Below, piece by piece: positions 1 to 9,331 of a DNA stretch of 54,142 bases. The stretch comes from Candidatus Burkholderia humilis (GTDB lineage: Bacteria; Pseudomonadota; Gammaproteobacteria; Burkholderiales; Burkholderiaceae), in contig LFMX01000031.1 in NCBI GenBank assembly GCA_001184405.1, positions 1-54,142 of the forward strand, in the 5' to 3' direction. Position 1 is the stretch's first letter; each line of letters begins with the position of its first letter. Under the pieces are notes generated by a model that worked only from the letters and a program-made list of their open reading frames with translations, did not search any database and was not told the DNA's origin. The position numbers and the translations under genes were made by a program.

Positions 1-664
1 CGAAGCCGGGAATCGCGTCCTGCTTCACGCCGAACGCGGGCACGTACCACGAGTGCACGACGTCGTTCGCGGTCGTGATGATGCGCACTTTATTGTCGAC
101 CGGCACGACGAGCGGGTTATCGACTTCCTGCAGATAGAGTTCGGAAATCGGCTTCTGGCCGTTGGTTTCGCTGCGCGGCGTGGTCAGCGTCGAGAGGAAG
201 CTGATGCCTTCGCCCGGTCCCTTCACGTAGTCGTAGCCCCATTTCCACTGGTAGCCGGTGACTTTGACGGTGAGGTCAGCGTTGCTGGTGTCCTTCATGG
301 CGACGACGGCTTTCGTTGCCGGCAGCGCCATCAGAATGACGATGATGAACGGCACGATCGTCCAGATGATTTCGACGGTCGTACTTTCATGGAAGTTGGC
401 GGGCTTGAAACCCTTGGACTTGCGATGCTTGACAAGCGAATAGAACATCACCCCGAACACGCCGATGAAAATGACGGTACAGATGATGAGCATGAAGATA
501 TGGAGGCCGTAGAGCTCCTCGGCGATCTTCGTCACAGGCCGCCGAAAGTTGATCTCGTTGACACAAGGACCGCCTGGAGCGTCGTTGACCGCCAGGGCCG
601 CGCCGGCGTTGAGCAGTGCGCCTGCCGCCAGCACGCCCGAGAGGGCTCGCTTGATTGTTTTCAT
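1..664 (-). CDS. coxB: Cytochrome c oxidase subunit II (N-terminal part, cut by window edge)
   Basis: Subunit II of an aa3-type cytochrome c oxidase. It takes electrons from cytochrome c through its CuA centre and passes them to subunit I in the inner membrane. The 221 visible residues begin at ATG 664-662, preceded by an AAGGA-type ribosome site. They show a signal peptide (about 1-25, ending GAALA), two transmembrane helices (about 54-78 and 98-118), the aromatic GYQWKWGYDY segment (137-146), and the start of the CuA domain with its first ligand His204 in DVVHSWYVPAFG. The remaining Cys and His ligands lie outside the window. The DUF2244 gene is 71 bp upstream on the same strand, as is usual in Burkholderiaceae. 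Identification is secure; only the 3' part is missing. Confidence 0.96.
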   Translation of the reverse strand, partial: MKTIKRALSGVLAAGALLNAGAALAVNDAPGGPCVNEINFRRPVTKIAEELYGLHIFMLIICTVIFIGVFGVMFYSLVKHRKSKGFKPANFHESTTVEIIWTIVPFIIVILMALPATKAVVAMKDTSNADLTVKVTGYQWKWGYDYVKGPGEGISFLSTLTTPRSETNGQKPISELYLQEVDNPLVVPVDNKVRIITTANDVVHSWYVPAFGVKQDAIPGF

Positions 665-735
665 AGCATCCTTACCCAAAATTTCCATTCAAACCCTCGA
701 CCCCCGTGGGCATCGTGCTGGCTTGCCGGCTCCTC

Positions 736-1203
736 TCAAAGGCGTCTGATTGACGCCTGCAACTCGGCAGCAAATTGCTTGCGACGATGCTGTGCAAGGT
801 GTTGTCCGATTTTCACCGACTGCCCGCGCGATACGATCGTGAGCGGCTCTCTCGGCGTCGCGCCCGTCTCGATCCGCACCCAGCGCGAATTGAACTCGAA
901 CTGCGTCTGTTCTGCGGCGTTCATCTGCTCGATCAACAACCGGTTTTGATACAGCCGGATCCGCTCAAAGTCCACGGCGTGCCGCGCGTAGATCACGAAG
1001 GCGACGCCGACGACCGTCAACTCGATTCCGGTGAACGGCAGCACCAGCCAGGCGCCGTTCAGAAACAGCGATGTCGCGATCGCGATGGAAACCAGTGCAA
1101 GCGACAGATAAAAGCCCACGAATTGCCAGGGCGACACCGAGCAATTGCGCTTCATCATCCAGTCCTTGATGAGCGGCTCGGACTCCGTCATTGCCTGGCT
1201 CAC
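736..1203 (-). CDS. DUF2244 domain membrane protein
   Basis: A 155-residue protein of the DUF2244 family, often encoded beside cytochrome c oxidase genes in alpha- and betaproteobacteria; its function is unknown. After a hydrophilic N-terminus (MKRNCSVSPWQF at about 17-28) come two hydrophobic helices (about 27-48 and 51-72). A soluble C-terminal part follows with the family-like stretch FNSRWVRIE and a basic end. The position just upstream of coxB suggests a role in oxidase assembly or membrane integration, which is inference. The GTG at 1203 gives the longest frame; ATG at 1191 (MTESEP) is an equally plausible start. A GGAGG lies about 12 bases before the GTG, further than ideal for it. Confidence 0.85.
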   Translation of the reverse strand: MSQAMTESEPLIKDWMMKRNCSVSPWQFVGFYLSLALVSIAIATSLFLNGAWLVLPFTGIELTVVGVAFVIYARHAVDFERIRLYQNRLLIEQMNAAEQTQFEFNSRWVRIETGATPREPLTIVSRGQSVKIGQHLAQHRRKQFAAELQASIRRL

Positions 1204-1445
1204 TTAGCATCGCAGCCTCCACCAATCCTCACAAATTCGACCGAATTTTGCCCAAATTTGTGTCAGTTCCGGCGACAAACTGACGCATTATAGGCGGGAT
1301 GGTTTGCATCCACAAGCAAGGGTCATAACGGCTCAAACCCATGCTCGACAAGCTTCTGCACCGTTTTGACGCAGTTTTTCACAGTTGTTTCGGGCGGAAA
1401 TCTCTGACATAATAACTGCCCTCTTTCCCGCCTCGCTAAAACCTT

Positions 1446-2414
1446 TCAGGGCTTTCGTTTCGGCCCTCGCCCGATATCTTCCAGCCGCACGATGCCGTGC
1501 CCTTCCGCCGTCATGCGCGGCACGGCCTTCCACGCGTGGCCGTAGATCACTTCGAAAGTGAGCGGGATCGTACCGTCGTCGCGGCGCAGCGCCTCGAGAT
1601 TGGCGCGGACCGCGCGGCGTAGCGCTTGCGCATCGGCTGATTGGCCTAGGTCGGGACGTGCAAAAGGATAGGCGCCCCAGCGCGTGACATCGGCGAACAG
1701 AGATTCGGGCGACTTGTACGTGATGGTCAGCACTTCCTGATCCATCACCGGAATTTCGAAACCGCTTTCGACGAGCATGTCGCCGAGATCGTGCATATCG
1801 ACGAAATCGATCGTGTGCGGCATGGGCGCAAGGCCGAGCGTGCGTTCCGCCTCGCGATACGCGGCAGACAGTTCGCGCAGCGTGTCGGGACCGAACGTGC
1901 TGAACATCAGCAGGCCGTTGACCTTGAGCACGCGCTGCCATTCTGGGAACACGAGGTCCGGGCGCGAATGCCAGTGCAGCGCGAGGTTCGACCACAGCAA
2001 TTCGAACGCATCCGATGCAAACGGCAGCACGGAAAAATCCGCCTGCGCGAGTTGCGGGCCGCGCGCGCCGAGCGCTTTCGCGAGCGTCGACGGGAGAAAG
2101 CAACGCCAGCCTTCCTCGGTGCTTTCCGCACCGCGCGCCCGCGCGAGCATCGCGGACGAAATATCGACGCCGGTCACCGATGCCTCCGCGAACCGCTCGC
2201 GCAAGCCGGGCAAATCTTCGCCCGTGCCGCACGCCGCATCGAGCACGCGCACCGGCGCGACCTTGATGTACTCGAGCCGCTCGCGCATCCGCGATGCGAT
2301 CTCGCGCGGCAAAAACGCGACCTCGTCGAAGGCGGCGGCGCGACGGTCGAAAATCTCGCGCAAACGGCACGGATCATAGGCCGGACGGCTAGTTTTGGAG
2401 GACGTTGAGGACAT
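1446..2414 (-). CDS. bioC: BioC-like SAM-dependent methyltransferase
   Basis: A 322-residue class I methyltransferase with motif I VLDAACGTGEDLPGL at about 57-71, an acidic post-I segment (TGVDISSAM), a motif IV-like QADFSVLPFASDAFELLWSN, and NLALHWHSRPDLVF, typical of BioC. BioC methylates malonyl-ACP so that fatty-acid enzymes can build the pimeloyl chain of biotin. The start ATG at 2414 is the only good one, and the divergent comF remnant begins about 50 bp away. The 3' end is followed by about 240 bp without a gene before the DUF2244 gene. The frame is intact. A generic methyltransferase cannot be excluded because no other bio gene is in the window. Confidence 0.75.
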   Translation of the reverse strand: MSSTSSKTSRPAYDPCRLREIFDRRAAAFDEVAFLPREIASRMRERLEYIKVAPVRVLDAACGTGEDLPGLRERFAEASVTGVDISSAMLARARGAESTEEGWRCFLPSTLAKALGARGPQLAQADFSVLPFASDAFELLWSNLALHWHSRPDLVFPEWQRVLKVNGLLMFSTFGPDTLRELSAAYREAERTLGLAPMPHTIDFVDMHDLGDMLVESGFEIPVMDQEVLTITYKSPESLFADVTRWGAYPFARPDLGQSADAQALRRAVRANLEALRRDDGTIPLTFEVIYGHAWKAVPRMTAEGHGIVRLEDIGRGPKRKP

Positions 2415-2464
2415 GGCGATCTGTTCGCGGGGAGCCCGAACGAAGTATACTCGGTCGTCTTGAA

Positions 2465-3252
2465 ATGAGCCGTCCTCGCGGTCTTGCCCGGCCCGTCGCG
2501 CACGCCGTCTCTATGAAACTCGCTTTCCCGCCCTCGCGATTGACCCGCCGTCTCAGCGCGATGCTCGAGCACGCGCTGCCGAGTCAGTGCGCGCTGTGCG
2601 GCAAATTGTCGCAAGACGTGTGTTGTGCGATGGCTGCGACGCGCAGTACTGGAACGAGCCGCGCCTGCGTTGCGCGACGTGCGCGTTGCCGCTGGGTATC
2701 GGCTGGACCCGGCGCAAGCGCGACGACATTCGTCTGCATTGCAGCGAATGTCTGGATAATCCGCCCGCGTTCAACGACACGCTCGCACTCGCCGATTACC
2801 GCTCGATACGCTCGCCGTCGAGCTGAAGTTTCAGGCACGCGTGGTGGCGGGCGCGGCGTTCGCGCAGCAACTGCAGCGCATGTTCGATGGGGCTGCCCGT
2901 TCCCGATGTGATCGCGCCCGCGCCGCTTTCGGTCAAACGGCTGAGCATGCGCGGCTACAACCAGGCGTGGGTGATCGCGCGTCCGTTCGCGCGCCGGCTC
3001 GGCGTACCGAGCGATGCATCGCTTCTCACGCGCACGATCGATACCGCGCAGCAATCGCTCGATCTCGACGCGCGCCGCCGCAATGTCGCCGCCGCCTTCA
3101 CAGTCACGCGCGATGTACGCGCCAAACACGTCGGCGTCGTCGATGACGTGATGACGTCCGGCGCAACGCTCGATGCGCTCGCGCGCACGCTGAAGATCGC
3201 GGGCACGCGGCGCGTGACGAATTTCGTCGCGCTGCGCACGCCGAAAGACTAA
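2465..3252 (+). pseudogene. comF: ComF family phosphoribosyltransferase, broken by three frameshifts
   Basis: Pieces of one ComF-type protein lie in successive frames: start at 2465 up to CALCGKLSQDV; from about 2622 a second frame with CDGCDAQYW, CATCALPLG and HCSECLDNP (the zinc-ribbon cysteines); from about 2800 a third frame with ELKFQARVVAGAAFAQQLQ; and from about 2885 the second frame again with PLSVKRLSMRGYNQA and the PRPP-binding loop VVDDVMTSGATLDAL. The frame changes at about 2622, 2800 and 2885, so no full product can be made. ComF proteins take part in DNA uptake or recombination in competent bacteria. The fragment order and content leave little doubt about the ancestry. Three independent indels in less than 0.8 kb argue for real decay. 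Confidence 0.88.
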
Positions 3253-3281
3253 CTTCTAACCACGCAACGCCACGCAAATCC

Positions 3282-3722
3282 ATGTTCAACGTCGTACTCG
3301 CCGAGCCCGAAATTCCGCCGAACACCGGCAATGTGATCCGCCTGTGCGCGAATACCGGCGCGCGTCTGCATCTGATCGAACCGCTCGGCTTTCCGCTCGA
3401 TGACGCCAAGCTGCGCCGCGCTGGACTCGATTATCACGAGTACGCCCGAATGAACGTGCATGCGAATTGGGATGCCTTTCTCGCAAAGGAAACGCCCGAC
3501 GCGTCGCGCATGTTCGCGTTCACGACGCGCGGTTCGTCGCCGTTTTTCGAGCACGCGTTTCAGCCGGGCGACTGGTTCATGTTCGGCGCGGAAACGCGCG
3601 GCCTCGCGCCTGAATTGCTCGATCGTTTTCCGAACGAACAGCGCGTGCGTCTGCCGATGCGGCCGGGCAATCGCAGTCTGAACCTGTCGAATACGGTGGC
3701 GATCGTCACGTTCGAGGCGTGA
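3282..3722 (+). CDS. trmL: tRNA (cytidine(34)-2'-O)-methyltransferase, C-terminus cut by a stop
   Basis: A SPOUT-class methyltransferase that 2'-O-methylates the wobble base of tRNA-Leu. The 146 residues hold the N-terminal EIPPNTGNVIRLCANTG (about 10-26), the middle FGAETRGLAPELLD, and the knotted SAM site MRPGNRSLNLSNTVAIVTFEA at the end. The frame stops at TGA 3720-3722, but the next codons in the same frame read RQAGFEGGA and then TGA at 3750-3752. The family usually has Trp after FEA, so TGG to TGA is the simplest history. This removes about 10 residues after the SAM-binding knot. The product may still fold; whether it works cannot be told from sequence. Confidence 0.85.
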   Translation: MFNVVLAEPEIPPNTGNVIRLCANTGARLHLIEPLGFPLDDAKLRRAGLDYHEYARMNVHANWDAFLAKETPDASRMFAFTTRGSSPFFEHAFQPGDWFMFGAETRGLAPELLDRFPNEQRVRLPMRPGNRSLNLSNTVAIVTFEA

Positions 3723-3724
3723 CG

Positions 3725-4272
3725 TCAGGCAGGATTCGAAGGCGGCGCCTGAGTGTCCAGTTCGGCTTGGTAGCGCGCGAACATGGCGTCATCGAAACAG
3801 GCGAAGATCACACGTTCGATGGACGGCGTAGAAGGCAAGGTTTCGATGACGGTGCGCACAGCAATCGGCACGGCCTCATCGACGGGAAAGTGATAGATGC
3901 CGCAACTGATGGCGGGAAATGCAATCGACGTGCAACCCGCTTCCGCCGCGAGTTGCATCGACCGTCTGTAGCAGTTCGCAAGCAATTCCGGCTCGTTTTT
4001 CTTGCCGCCGCTCCAGCGCGGGCCGACCGCATGAATCACGTGTTTCGCGGGCAAGTCGTACGCGGCGGTGATTTTTGCGTCGCCGGTTTCGCAGCCGCCG
4101 AGCGTTTCGCACTCCCGCGCAGCAACCCCTTCCCCGCTTTCCGATGAATCGCGCCATCCACGCCGCCGCCCAGCAGCGACTTGTTCACCGCGTTGACGAT
4201 GGCATCGACTTCAAGCGTGGTGACATCGACGATCTGGGCTTCGAGCTGAACCTGGGCTTCGAGCTGAACCAT
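3725..4272 (-). pseudogene. Macro-domain (ADP-ribose / O-acetyl-ADP-ribose hydrolase) gene, frameshifted
   Basis: The N-terminal piece (ATG 4272) carries [22 protein letters not shown], the ADP-ribose-binding loop of macro domains. After a frame change near 4110-4120 the second piece continues with [26 protein letters not shown] and a C-terminal helix, ending at 3725. The break fits a 2-bp CG gain in a GCGCGGG run. Macro domains of this type remove acetyl or ADP-ribose groups from ADP-ribosylated substrates. The second residue block is also odd: VQLEAQ occurs twice because of an 18-bp tandem duplication. The gene converges on trmL and ends inside its lost 3' extension. It was probably a functional YmdB-like protein and is now split. 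Confidence 0.83.
4234..4269. repeat. 18-bp tandem duplication
   Basis: CTGGGCTTCGAGCTGAAC occurs twice, head to tail (4234-4251 and 4252-4269). It adds six residues (VQLEAQ) at the N-terminus of the macro-domain gene without changing the frame. Confidence 0.97.
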
Positions 4273-4296
4273 TGCGCACCTCGAATTAACGACGCG

Positions 4297-5295
4297 CTAT
4301 TCGGCCTTGGCGTCCCGGCTGAGCAGCGCCTGCACCGCATCGCGCGGCGTAACGCCATCGAACAGCACACGGCATACCGCGTGTGTGATCGGCATGTCGA
4401 TTCCACGCGATTGCGCGAGGCCAAGCACGGCGCGCACGCATCGCACGCCTTCGGCCACGTGGCCGAGCGCCGCCAGAGTTTCGTCGAGCGTGCGGCCGCT
4501 CGCGAGCTGCATGCCGACCGTGCGGTTGCGCGACAGATCGCCCGTTGCGGTAAGGATGAGATCGCCCAGACCGGTGAGACCGGTGAACGTCTCCGCGCGT
4601 CCGCCGAGCGCGACACCGAGCCGCGACATTTCCGCGAGACCGCGCGTGATGAGCGCCGCGCGCGCATTCAGGCCGAGACCGAGGCCGTCGGAAATGCCCG
4701 TCGCAATCGCCAGCACGTTCTTCACCGCGCCGCCGACTTCCACGCCGACGACGTCATCGCCGGTATAGATGCGCAGCACGCCATGATGAAACGCCGCGAC
4801 CGTGCGCGCACCCAATTCCGTCGATGCGCTCGCCACCGTCAGCGCCACTGGCAAGCCCAGACCGACTTCGCGCGCGAAACTCGGACCGGACAGCGTGCCG
4901 TTGCTGCGATGCTGCGGCAATTCCGCCGCGACGACTTCGTTCGGCAGACATTGCGTGTCCGCTTCGAAGCCTTTGCACAACCAGACAATATGCGCGGGCA
5001 CGACGCCCGCATCGCGCATCGCGCGGCACAGCGCACGCAGCCCCGCGACGGGCGTGGCAACGACGCACAGCGCGTCATCTGCGCTGGCGTGGGCGAGCGC
5101 GCGATCGAACTCGGCTTCGTATTGGAGCGCACGCGGCAGCGAAACATCCGCGAGATAGCGCGTGTTTTCGTGCGTCTGCGAAAGCGATTCGATGAGCGCG
5201 CGATCGCGCGCCCAGAGCAACGTGTCGTGCCGTGCCGCGAGGTGGCCCGCCAATGCGGTGCCCCACGCGCCGGCGCCGAGAACGGCTACTTTCAT
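4297..5295 (-). CDS. gpsA: Glycerol-3-phosphate dehydrogenase [NAD(P)+]
   Basis: Reduces dihydroxyacetone phosphate to sn-glycerol 3-phosphate, the backbone of membrane phospholipids. The 332 residues begin [17 protein letters not shown] with the GxGxxG nucleotide site at 7-12. [21 protein letters not shown] and [14 protein letters not shown] carry the active-site region including the catalytic lysine, followed by [17 protein letters not shown] of the substrate domain. ATG 5295 fits the family start exactly; longer upstream open frame is not coding. It sits 32 bp downstream of secB on the same strand, as in many proteobacteria. The frame is intact. Confidence 0.96.
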   Translation of the reverse strand: MKVAVLGAGAWGTALAGHLAARHDTLLWARDRALIESLSQTHENTRYLADVSLPRALQYEAEFDRALAHASADDALCVVATPVAGLRALCRAMRDAGVVPAHIVWLCKGFEADTQCLPNEVVAAELPQHRSNGTLSGPSFAREVGLGLPVALTVASASTELGARTVAAFHHGVLRIYTGDDVVGVEVGGAVKNVLAIATGISDGLGLGLNARAALITRGLAEMSRLGVALGGRAETFTGLTGLGDLILTATGDLSRNRTVGMQLASGRTLDETLAALGHVAEGVRCVRAVLGLAQSRGIDMPITHAVCRVLFDGVTPRDAVQALLSRDAKAE

Positions 5296-5327
5296 GCTCG
5301 GCTCCGGATAGGCAGAAAGTGAAAAAC

Positions 5328-5798
5328 TTAGTGCGTCGCGCCGTTCGCCGCGCCTTCTTCCGCGCCCGCGAGTTGCGACAGACGTTGTTCGTACAGCGCC
5401 TGGAAGTTGATTTCCGCGAGATGGATCGGCGGGAAGCCAGCGCGGGTGATCGCATCGGCGATATTCGAGCGCAGATACGGGAACAGAATGGTCGGACATG
5501 CAATGCCGACGAGCGGATCAACCTGTTCAGCCGGAATGTTGTGGATATCGAAGATACCTGCCTGCTTTGCTTCGATCAGGAACGCGACCTTGTCGGCGAC
5601 CTTTGCCGTGACCGTGCCCGTCACTAGCACTTCGAAGACGCTTTCGGCGAGGCGATTGGCCTTCACATCGACTTCGACTTCGACCGACGGCATTTCCTGC
5701 TCGAAGAAAATGGCCGGCGAATTCGGCTGTTCGAGCGACATGTCCTTCAAATAGATGCGCTGAATATTGAAGAACGGCTGATTGTTTTCGTCGGACAT
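5328..5798 (-). CDS. secB: Protein-export chaperone SecB
   Basis: Cytoplasmic tetrameric chaperone that keeps precursors unfolded and hands them to SecA. The 156 residues show the family start [20 protein letters not shown], the peptide-binding sheet [13 protein letters not shown], and the SecA-contact and C-terminal region [20 protein letters not shown] with [15 protein letters not shown]. Two ATG codons stand in tandem (5801 and 5798); the second matches the family. Neighbours are gpsA downstream and grxC 65 bp upstream, which is logical because SecB-dependent export and thiol redox genes often share an operon. The frame is intact. Confidence 0.97.
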   Translation of the reverse strand: MSDENNQPFFNIQRIYLKDMSLEQPNSPAIFFEQEMPSVEVEVDVKANRLAESVFEVLVTGTVTAKVADKVAFLIEAKQAGIFDIHNIPAEQVDPLVGIACPTILFPYLRSNIADAITRAGFPPIHLAEINFQALYEQRLSQLAGAEEGAANGATH

Positions 5799-5863
5799 CA
5801 TGAATTTCCTAAAGGGTTCGGCGCGCCAGCCGCCCGGCGTCAAACCGGACGGCGTGTTGTGTT

Positions 5864-6124
5864 TCAGGCCGATTCGAGCAGCGGCACGAGTCCGCCTTTT
5901 CGATCGAGCGCCGAAAGATCGTCATAACCGCCGACATGCGTCTCGCCGATATAAACCTGCGGCACGGTGCGGCGGCCGGTACGGGTCATCATTTCTTCAC
6001 GACGGCCCGGTTCGCGGTCGATCAAAATCTTCTCGATCGTTTCGACCCCGCGGGACTTTAGTAGACGTTCGGCCATCTGGCAATACGGGCACACTTGTGT
6101 GCTGTACATGACAACGTTTTTCAC
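5864..6124 (-). CDS. grxC: Glutaredoxin 3
   Basis: Small glutathione-dependent thiol-disulfide oxidoreductase of the cytoplasm. The 86 residues hold the CPYC active site at 12-15, the cis-Pro loop TVPQVYIG and the glutathione-binding [10 protein letters not shown]. Translation probably starts at GTG 6124, overlapping the stop of the upstream rhodanese gene by four bases (coupled translation); ATG 6109 is an internal alternative. The order rhodanese-grxC-secB-gpsA on one strand suggests one operon. Glutathione for it is made by gshA/gshB further along the window. The frame is intact. Confidence 0.95.
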   Translation of the reverse strand: MKNVVMYSTQVCPYCQMAERLLKSRGVETIEKILIDREPGRREEMMTRTGRRTVPQVYIGETHVGGYDDLSALDRKGGLVPLLESA

Positions 6125-6546
6125 TTGACAGCTCCTTGTTTCACGACCGGCATTCCGGCCTTTTGCCAGGCATCCACTCCGCCTTGCAAAACGTGGATCT
6201 CAGCGTAGCCCGCATCCGACACGATGCGGCTCGCGCGCTGGGATTGTTGGCCGGTCTGACACACGAGCACGACCGGATTGCCCTTATTTTTGGCGATCTG
6301 GCCGATTTTTGCTTGAAGCTCTGCCGCATCGATATTACGCGCCGACGGCAAGTGACCCTTGGCGAATTCCGCGGCCGGCCGCACGTCGATCACCACGGCA
6401 TTGCGGCGATTGATGAGCGTGGTGGCTTCGGCGGCCGTTACGCCACCGCGGCCGCGCCGCGTGATGACCGGCCACAGGAGCAGCGCGCCGGAAACGAGCG
6501 CAATGACGATAAGTGCGATATTCGTGTAATCAGTGAAAAACTTCAC
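6121..6546 (-). CDS. Membrane-anchored rhodanese-like protein
   Basis: A 141-residue protein with one N-terminal transmembrane helix (about 8-28, IALIVIALVSGALLLWPV) followed by a single rhodanese domain. The domain carries AVVIDVRPAAEFAKGHLPSA, the active-site loop LVCQTGQQSQRA with its cysteine, and HVLQGGVDAWQKAGMPV. Such proteins move sulfane sulfur or act in thiol redox chemistry; the substrate is unknown. GTG 6546 gives the family-like start KFFTDYTN. A longer frame from GTG 6612 is possible but adds residues unlike the family. It is the first gene of the run to grxC, divergent from gpmA. A TATAAT at 6621-6616 on this strand could be a -10 box, without a clear -35. Confidence 0.85.
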   Translation of the reverse strand: MKFFTDYTNIALIVIALVSGALLLWPVITRRGRGGVTAAEATTLINRRNAVVIDVRPAAEFAKGHLPSARNIDAAELQAKIGQIAKNKGNPVVLVCQTGQQSQRASRIVSDAGYAEIHVLQGGVDAWQKAGMPVVKQGAVK

Positions 6547-6769
6547 GTCGAGAGCCGCCGAAAGGTAGTAGGGAAAGGAAGAAAGCGAAGAAAGGAAAAT
6601 CAGGACAATCACAATATTATAAAATAACTGTTTCCCGCGATGGCTGAGGGCCTGATACTGAACAGGCTCGCCATCCGGCCGATGGCGACGCCCCGCGCAT
6701 GTTGGCAGTTTGCAGGAATCAGGGGCGCGATCGGCGGCACCGTTTTTCTAACTGACCGACCTATCAAAC

Positions 6770-7516
6770 ATGTACAAACTCGTGCTCATCCGCCACGGCG
6801 AATCGACGTGGAACAAGGAAAACCGGTTTACCGGCTGGGTCGATGTCGACCTGACCGAGCAGGGCAACCGCGAAGCGCGCCAGGCAGGCGTGCTGCTGAA
6901 GGAAGCGGGCTACACTTTCGACATCGCCTACACGTCGGTGTTGAAGCGCGCCATCCGCACGCTGTGGCACGTTCAGGACGAAATGGACCAGATGTACATT
7001 CCGGTCGTGCATTCGTGGCGTCTGAACGAGCGTCACTACGGCGCGCTCGCGGGCCTGAACAAGGCGGAAACCGCCAACAAATACGGCGATGACCAAGTCC
7101 TCGTCTGGCGCCGCAGCTACGACACGCCGCCGCCCGCGCTGGATCCGAGCGACGAACGCGCATCGTTCAACAATCCGTGTTACGCGAAAGTGCCGCGCGA
7201 GCAGTTGCCGCTGACCGAATGCCTGAAAGATACGGTAGCGCGCGTGCTGCCCATCTGGAATGAATCGATCGCGCCGGCCATCAAGTCGGGCAAGCAGATC
7301 GTGATTTCCGCGCACGGCAATTCGATCCGCGCACTCGTGAAGTATCTGGACAATATTTCGGACGCAGATATCGTCGGGCTGAATATTCCGAACGGCGTGC
7401 CGCTCGTCTATGAACTCGACGCGGATTTGAAGCCGATTAAGCACTACTATCTGGGCGATCCGGAAGCCATCGCGGCTGCGCAGGCCGCTGTCGCCAAGCA
7501 GGGCAAGGCGGGCTGA
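6770..7516 (+). CDS. gpmA: 2,3-bisphosphoglycerate-dependent phosphoglycerate mutase
   Basis: Interconverts 3- and 2-phosphoglycerate in glycolysis and gluconeogenesis. The 248 residues contain the phosphohistidine motif [18 protein letters not shown] (about 6-23), the [11 protein letters not shown] segment, [14 protein letters not shown], and the second histidine in [18 protein letters not shown]. Length and motifs are those of the dPGM type. The start is ATG 6770. The gene is alone on its strand and is followed by a perfect 10-bp inverted repeat. The frame is intact. Confidence 0.97.
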   Translation: MYKLVLIRHGESTWNKENRFTGWVDVDLTEQGNREARQAGVLLKEAGYTFDIAYTSVLKRAIRTLWHVQDEMDQMYIPVVHSWRLNERHYGALAGLNKAETANKYGDDQVLVWRRSYDTPPPALDPSDERASFNNPCYAKVPREQLPLTECLKDTVARVLPIWNESIAPAIKSGKQIVISAHGNSIRALVKYLDNISDADIVGLNIPNGVPLVYELDADLKPIKHYYLGDPEAIAAAQAAVAKQGKAG

Positions 7517-7529
7517 TCGCACGCTTTAT

Positions 7530-7565
7530 GGTCAGGCGGGCATCGCGTATGACGTCCGCCTGACC
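7530..7565. repeat. Inverted repeat after gpmA
   Basis: GGTCAGGCGG (7530-7539) and CCGCCTGACC (7556-7565) are perfect complements around a 16-base loop, 13 bases after the gpmA stop. There is no T-run, so it may be a weak or factor-dependent terminator or only an mRNA-stabilising hairpin. Confidence 0.6.
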
Positions 7566-7732
7566 TGTCACCGGCACATGAGTCAGATTCCGCGCGAAAC
7601 GTGCGTGAAGCTGCCATTTCGTGCGCGAAAACATCAGGCATTTAAGTTGCGATCAAGTCGCCGATTAAGGTGAACGGTTATACTAGTCCGTCACCTACGA
7701 TGCTGCCTATTCGATTCCGACCGCACTTCTCT

Positions 7733-9331
7733 ATGCGAAAGAACCTGAAAAACTTCGGCCTGATCGCCGCAGGCGTTGCCGCCGGCGCACTCGCAATACT
7801 GCAGATTTCCGCGTCCGCGCAACAAGCCGCCTCGTCGCCTTTGCCGCTCGATCAATTGCGGCTTTTTGCTGAAGTCTTTGGGCAAATCAAGCACGAATAC
7901 GTCGAACCGGTCGACGATAAAAAACTCCTCACCGCCACTATCAAGAGCATGGTGTCGAGCCTCGATCCGCACTCGTCCTATCTCGACAAAACCGATTACG
8001 AAGAACTGCAGGAGCAGACCAAAGGTCGCTTCGCGGGTCTCGGAATTGAAATTTCTTCCGAAGACGGCCTGATCAAAGTCACCTCGCCGATCGAAGATAC
8101 GCCCGCGTTCCGCGCCGGCATCCGTCCGGGCGATCTGATCACACGCATCAACGACAAGCCGGTGCGCGGCATGACGCTCGACAAGGCCGTCAAGCAAATG
8201 CGCGGCGAACCGGGCACGAAGGTCACGTTGACTATTTTCCGCAAGAGCGACGACCGCACGTTCCCGCTCACCGTGACGCGCGCCGTCATCAAGGTGCAGT
8301 CGGTGAAGATGCAGGTGCCGGAGCCGGGTTATGGCTACATCCGGATCACGAATTTCCAGGAGCGCACGGTGCCGGATCTGGCCGCGCGACTGCAGGATCT
8401 TGCGCGTCAGCAGCCGAATCTGAAGGGCCTCGTGCTCGATCTGCGCAACAACGGCGGCGGTCTGCTGCAAAGCGCGGTCGGCGTGGCGGGCGCGTTCCTG
8501 CCGGACAACTCAGTCGTCGTATCGACCAACGGGCAGATTGCGGACGCCAAGCAGACGTTCCGCGATACGTACGATAACTATCGTCTGCCGTCCTTCGATT
8601 CCGATCCGCTGAAGAACGTGCCGGAAATCTTCAAGAAGGTGCCGATGGTCGTGCTGACCAACGCTTATTCGGCGTCGGCTTCGGAGATTGTCGCGGGCGC
8701 ATTGCAGGATCATCATCGCGCGCTGATCGTCGGCAAGACGACGTTCGGAAAGGGCTCCGTCCAGACCGTTCGCCCGATGACCGCCGACACCGCGCTGCGT
8801 CTGACCACGGCGTACTACTATACGCCAAGCGGCAAGTCGATTCAGAACCAGGGCGTGCGTCCTGATGTTCCGGTCGATCAATACGCCGACGGCGATCCGG
8901 ACGACGCGCTCGTCACGCGTGAGGTCGATTACTCGAACCACCTCGCGAACACGCAGGATCCGAACGAGAAGAAGGAGCAGGAACAGCGCGAGCAGGATCG
9001 TCTGGAACAGCTTCGCATTCTCGAAGAGCAGAACGACAAGAAGACGCCCGAGCAGCGCCGCAAGGACCGCGAACGCAAGCCGATCGAGTTCGGCAGCGCG
9101 GACGACTTCATGCTTCAACAGGCACTGAACAAACTGGAAGGCAAGCAGGTCGTCGAGTCGAAGTCGTACGCCGAGCGCAAGCTCGCGCAGAACAAGCCGA
9201 CGCGTTCGGCATCGGCGCCGGTGGTGGCTCAGCCTGCGCTGCCAGCCACGCCGGGTTCGGGCGCGGCGCCGGCGTCGTCGCCGGCTTCGGGTGCGCAACC
9301 GACATCGGCACCGACGGCGCAGACGAAGTAA
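7733..9331 (+). CDS. ctpA: S41 family carboxy-terminal processing protease
   Basis: Periplasmic serine protease of the CtpA/Prc family that trims or degrades envelope proteins. The 532 residues comprise a signal or anchor segment (about 8-29, ending ASAQQ) and a PDZ domain (about 75-165, GRFAGLGIEI to GMTLDKAVKQMRGEPGT). The protease core carries GLVLDLRNNGGGLL, the catalytic serine in NAYSASASEIVAGAL and the catalytic lysine in GKTTFGKGSVQTV. A long charged EKKEQEQREQDRLEQ segment and an Ala/Pro/Ser-rich tail follow. ATG 7733 gives a proper signal peptide; earlier in-frame codons add nothing recognisable. It is followed by a ThiF/MoeB-type gene on the same strand 200 bp on. The frame is intact. 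Confidence 0.92.
   Translation: MRKNLKNFGLIAAGVAAGALAILQISASAQQAASSPLPLDQLRLFAEVFGQIKHEYVEPVDDKKLLTATIKSMVSSLDPHSSYLDKTDYEELQEQTKGRFAGLGIEISSEDGLIKVTSPIEDTPAFRAGIRPGDLITRINDKPVRGMTLDKAVKQMRGEPGTKVTLTIFRKSDDRTFPLTVTRAVIKVQSVKMQVPEPGYGYIRITNFQERTVPDLAARLQDLARQQPNLKGLVLDLRNNGGGLLQSAVGVAGAFLPDNSVVVSTNGQIADAKQTFRDTYDNYRLPSFDSDPLKNVPEIFKKVPMVVLTNAYSASASEIVAGALQDHHRALIVGKTTFGKGSVQTVRPMTADTALRLTTAYYYTPSGKSIQNQGVRPDVPVDQYADGDPDDALVTREVDYSNHLANTQDPNEKKEQEQREQDRLEQLRILEEQNDKKTPEQRRKDRERKPIEFGSADDFMLQQALNKLEGKQVVESKSYAERKLAQNKPTRSASAPVVAQPALPATPGSGAAPASSPASGAQPTSAPTAQTK

Noticed and set aside
1204..1445. A small gene between the DUF2244 gene and bioC
   Set aside because: No frame with a plausible start and composition; it is probably promoter region.
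3725..4272. Macro-domain gene as the antitoxin of a DarTG-type toxin-antitoxin pair
   Set aside because: No DarT-like ADP-ribosyltransferase gene is next to it; neighbours are trmL and gpsA.
4075..5322. 415-codon open frame on the plus strand opposite gpsA
   Set aside because: Composition is Arg/His/Ala-rich with no family resemblance; it mirrors the codon bias of the real gene in a GC-rich genome.
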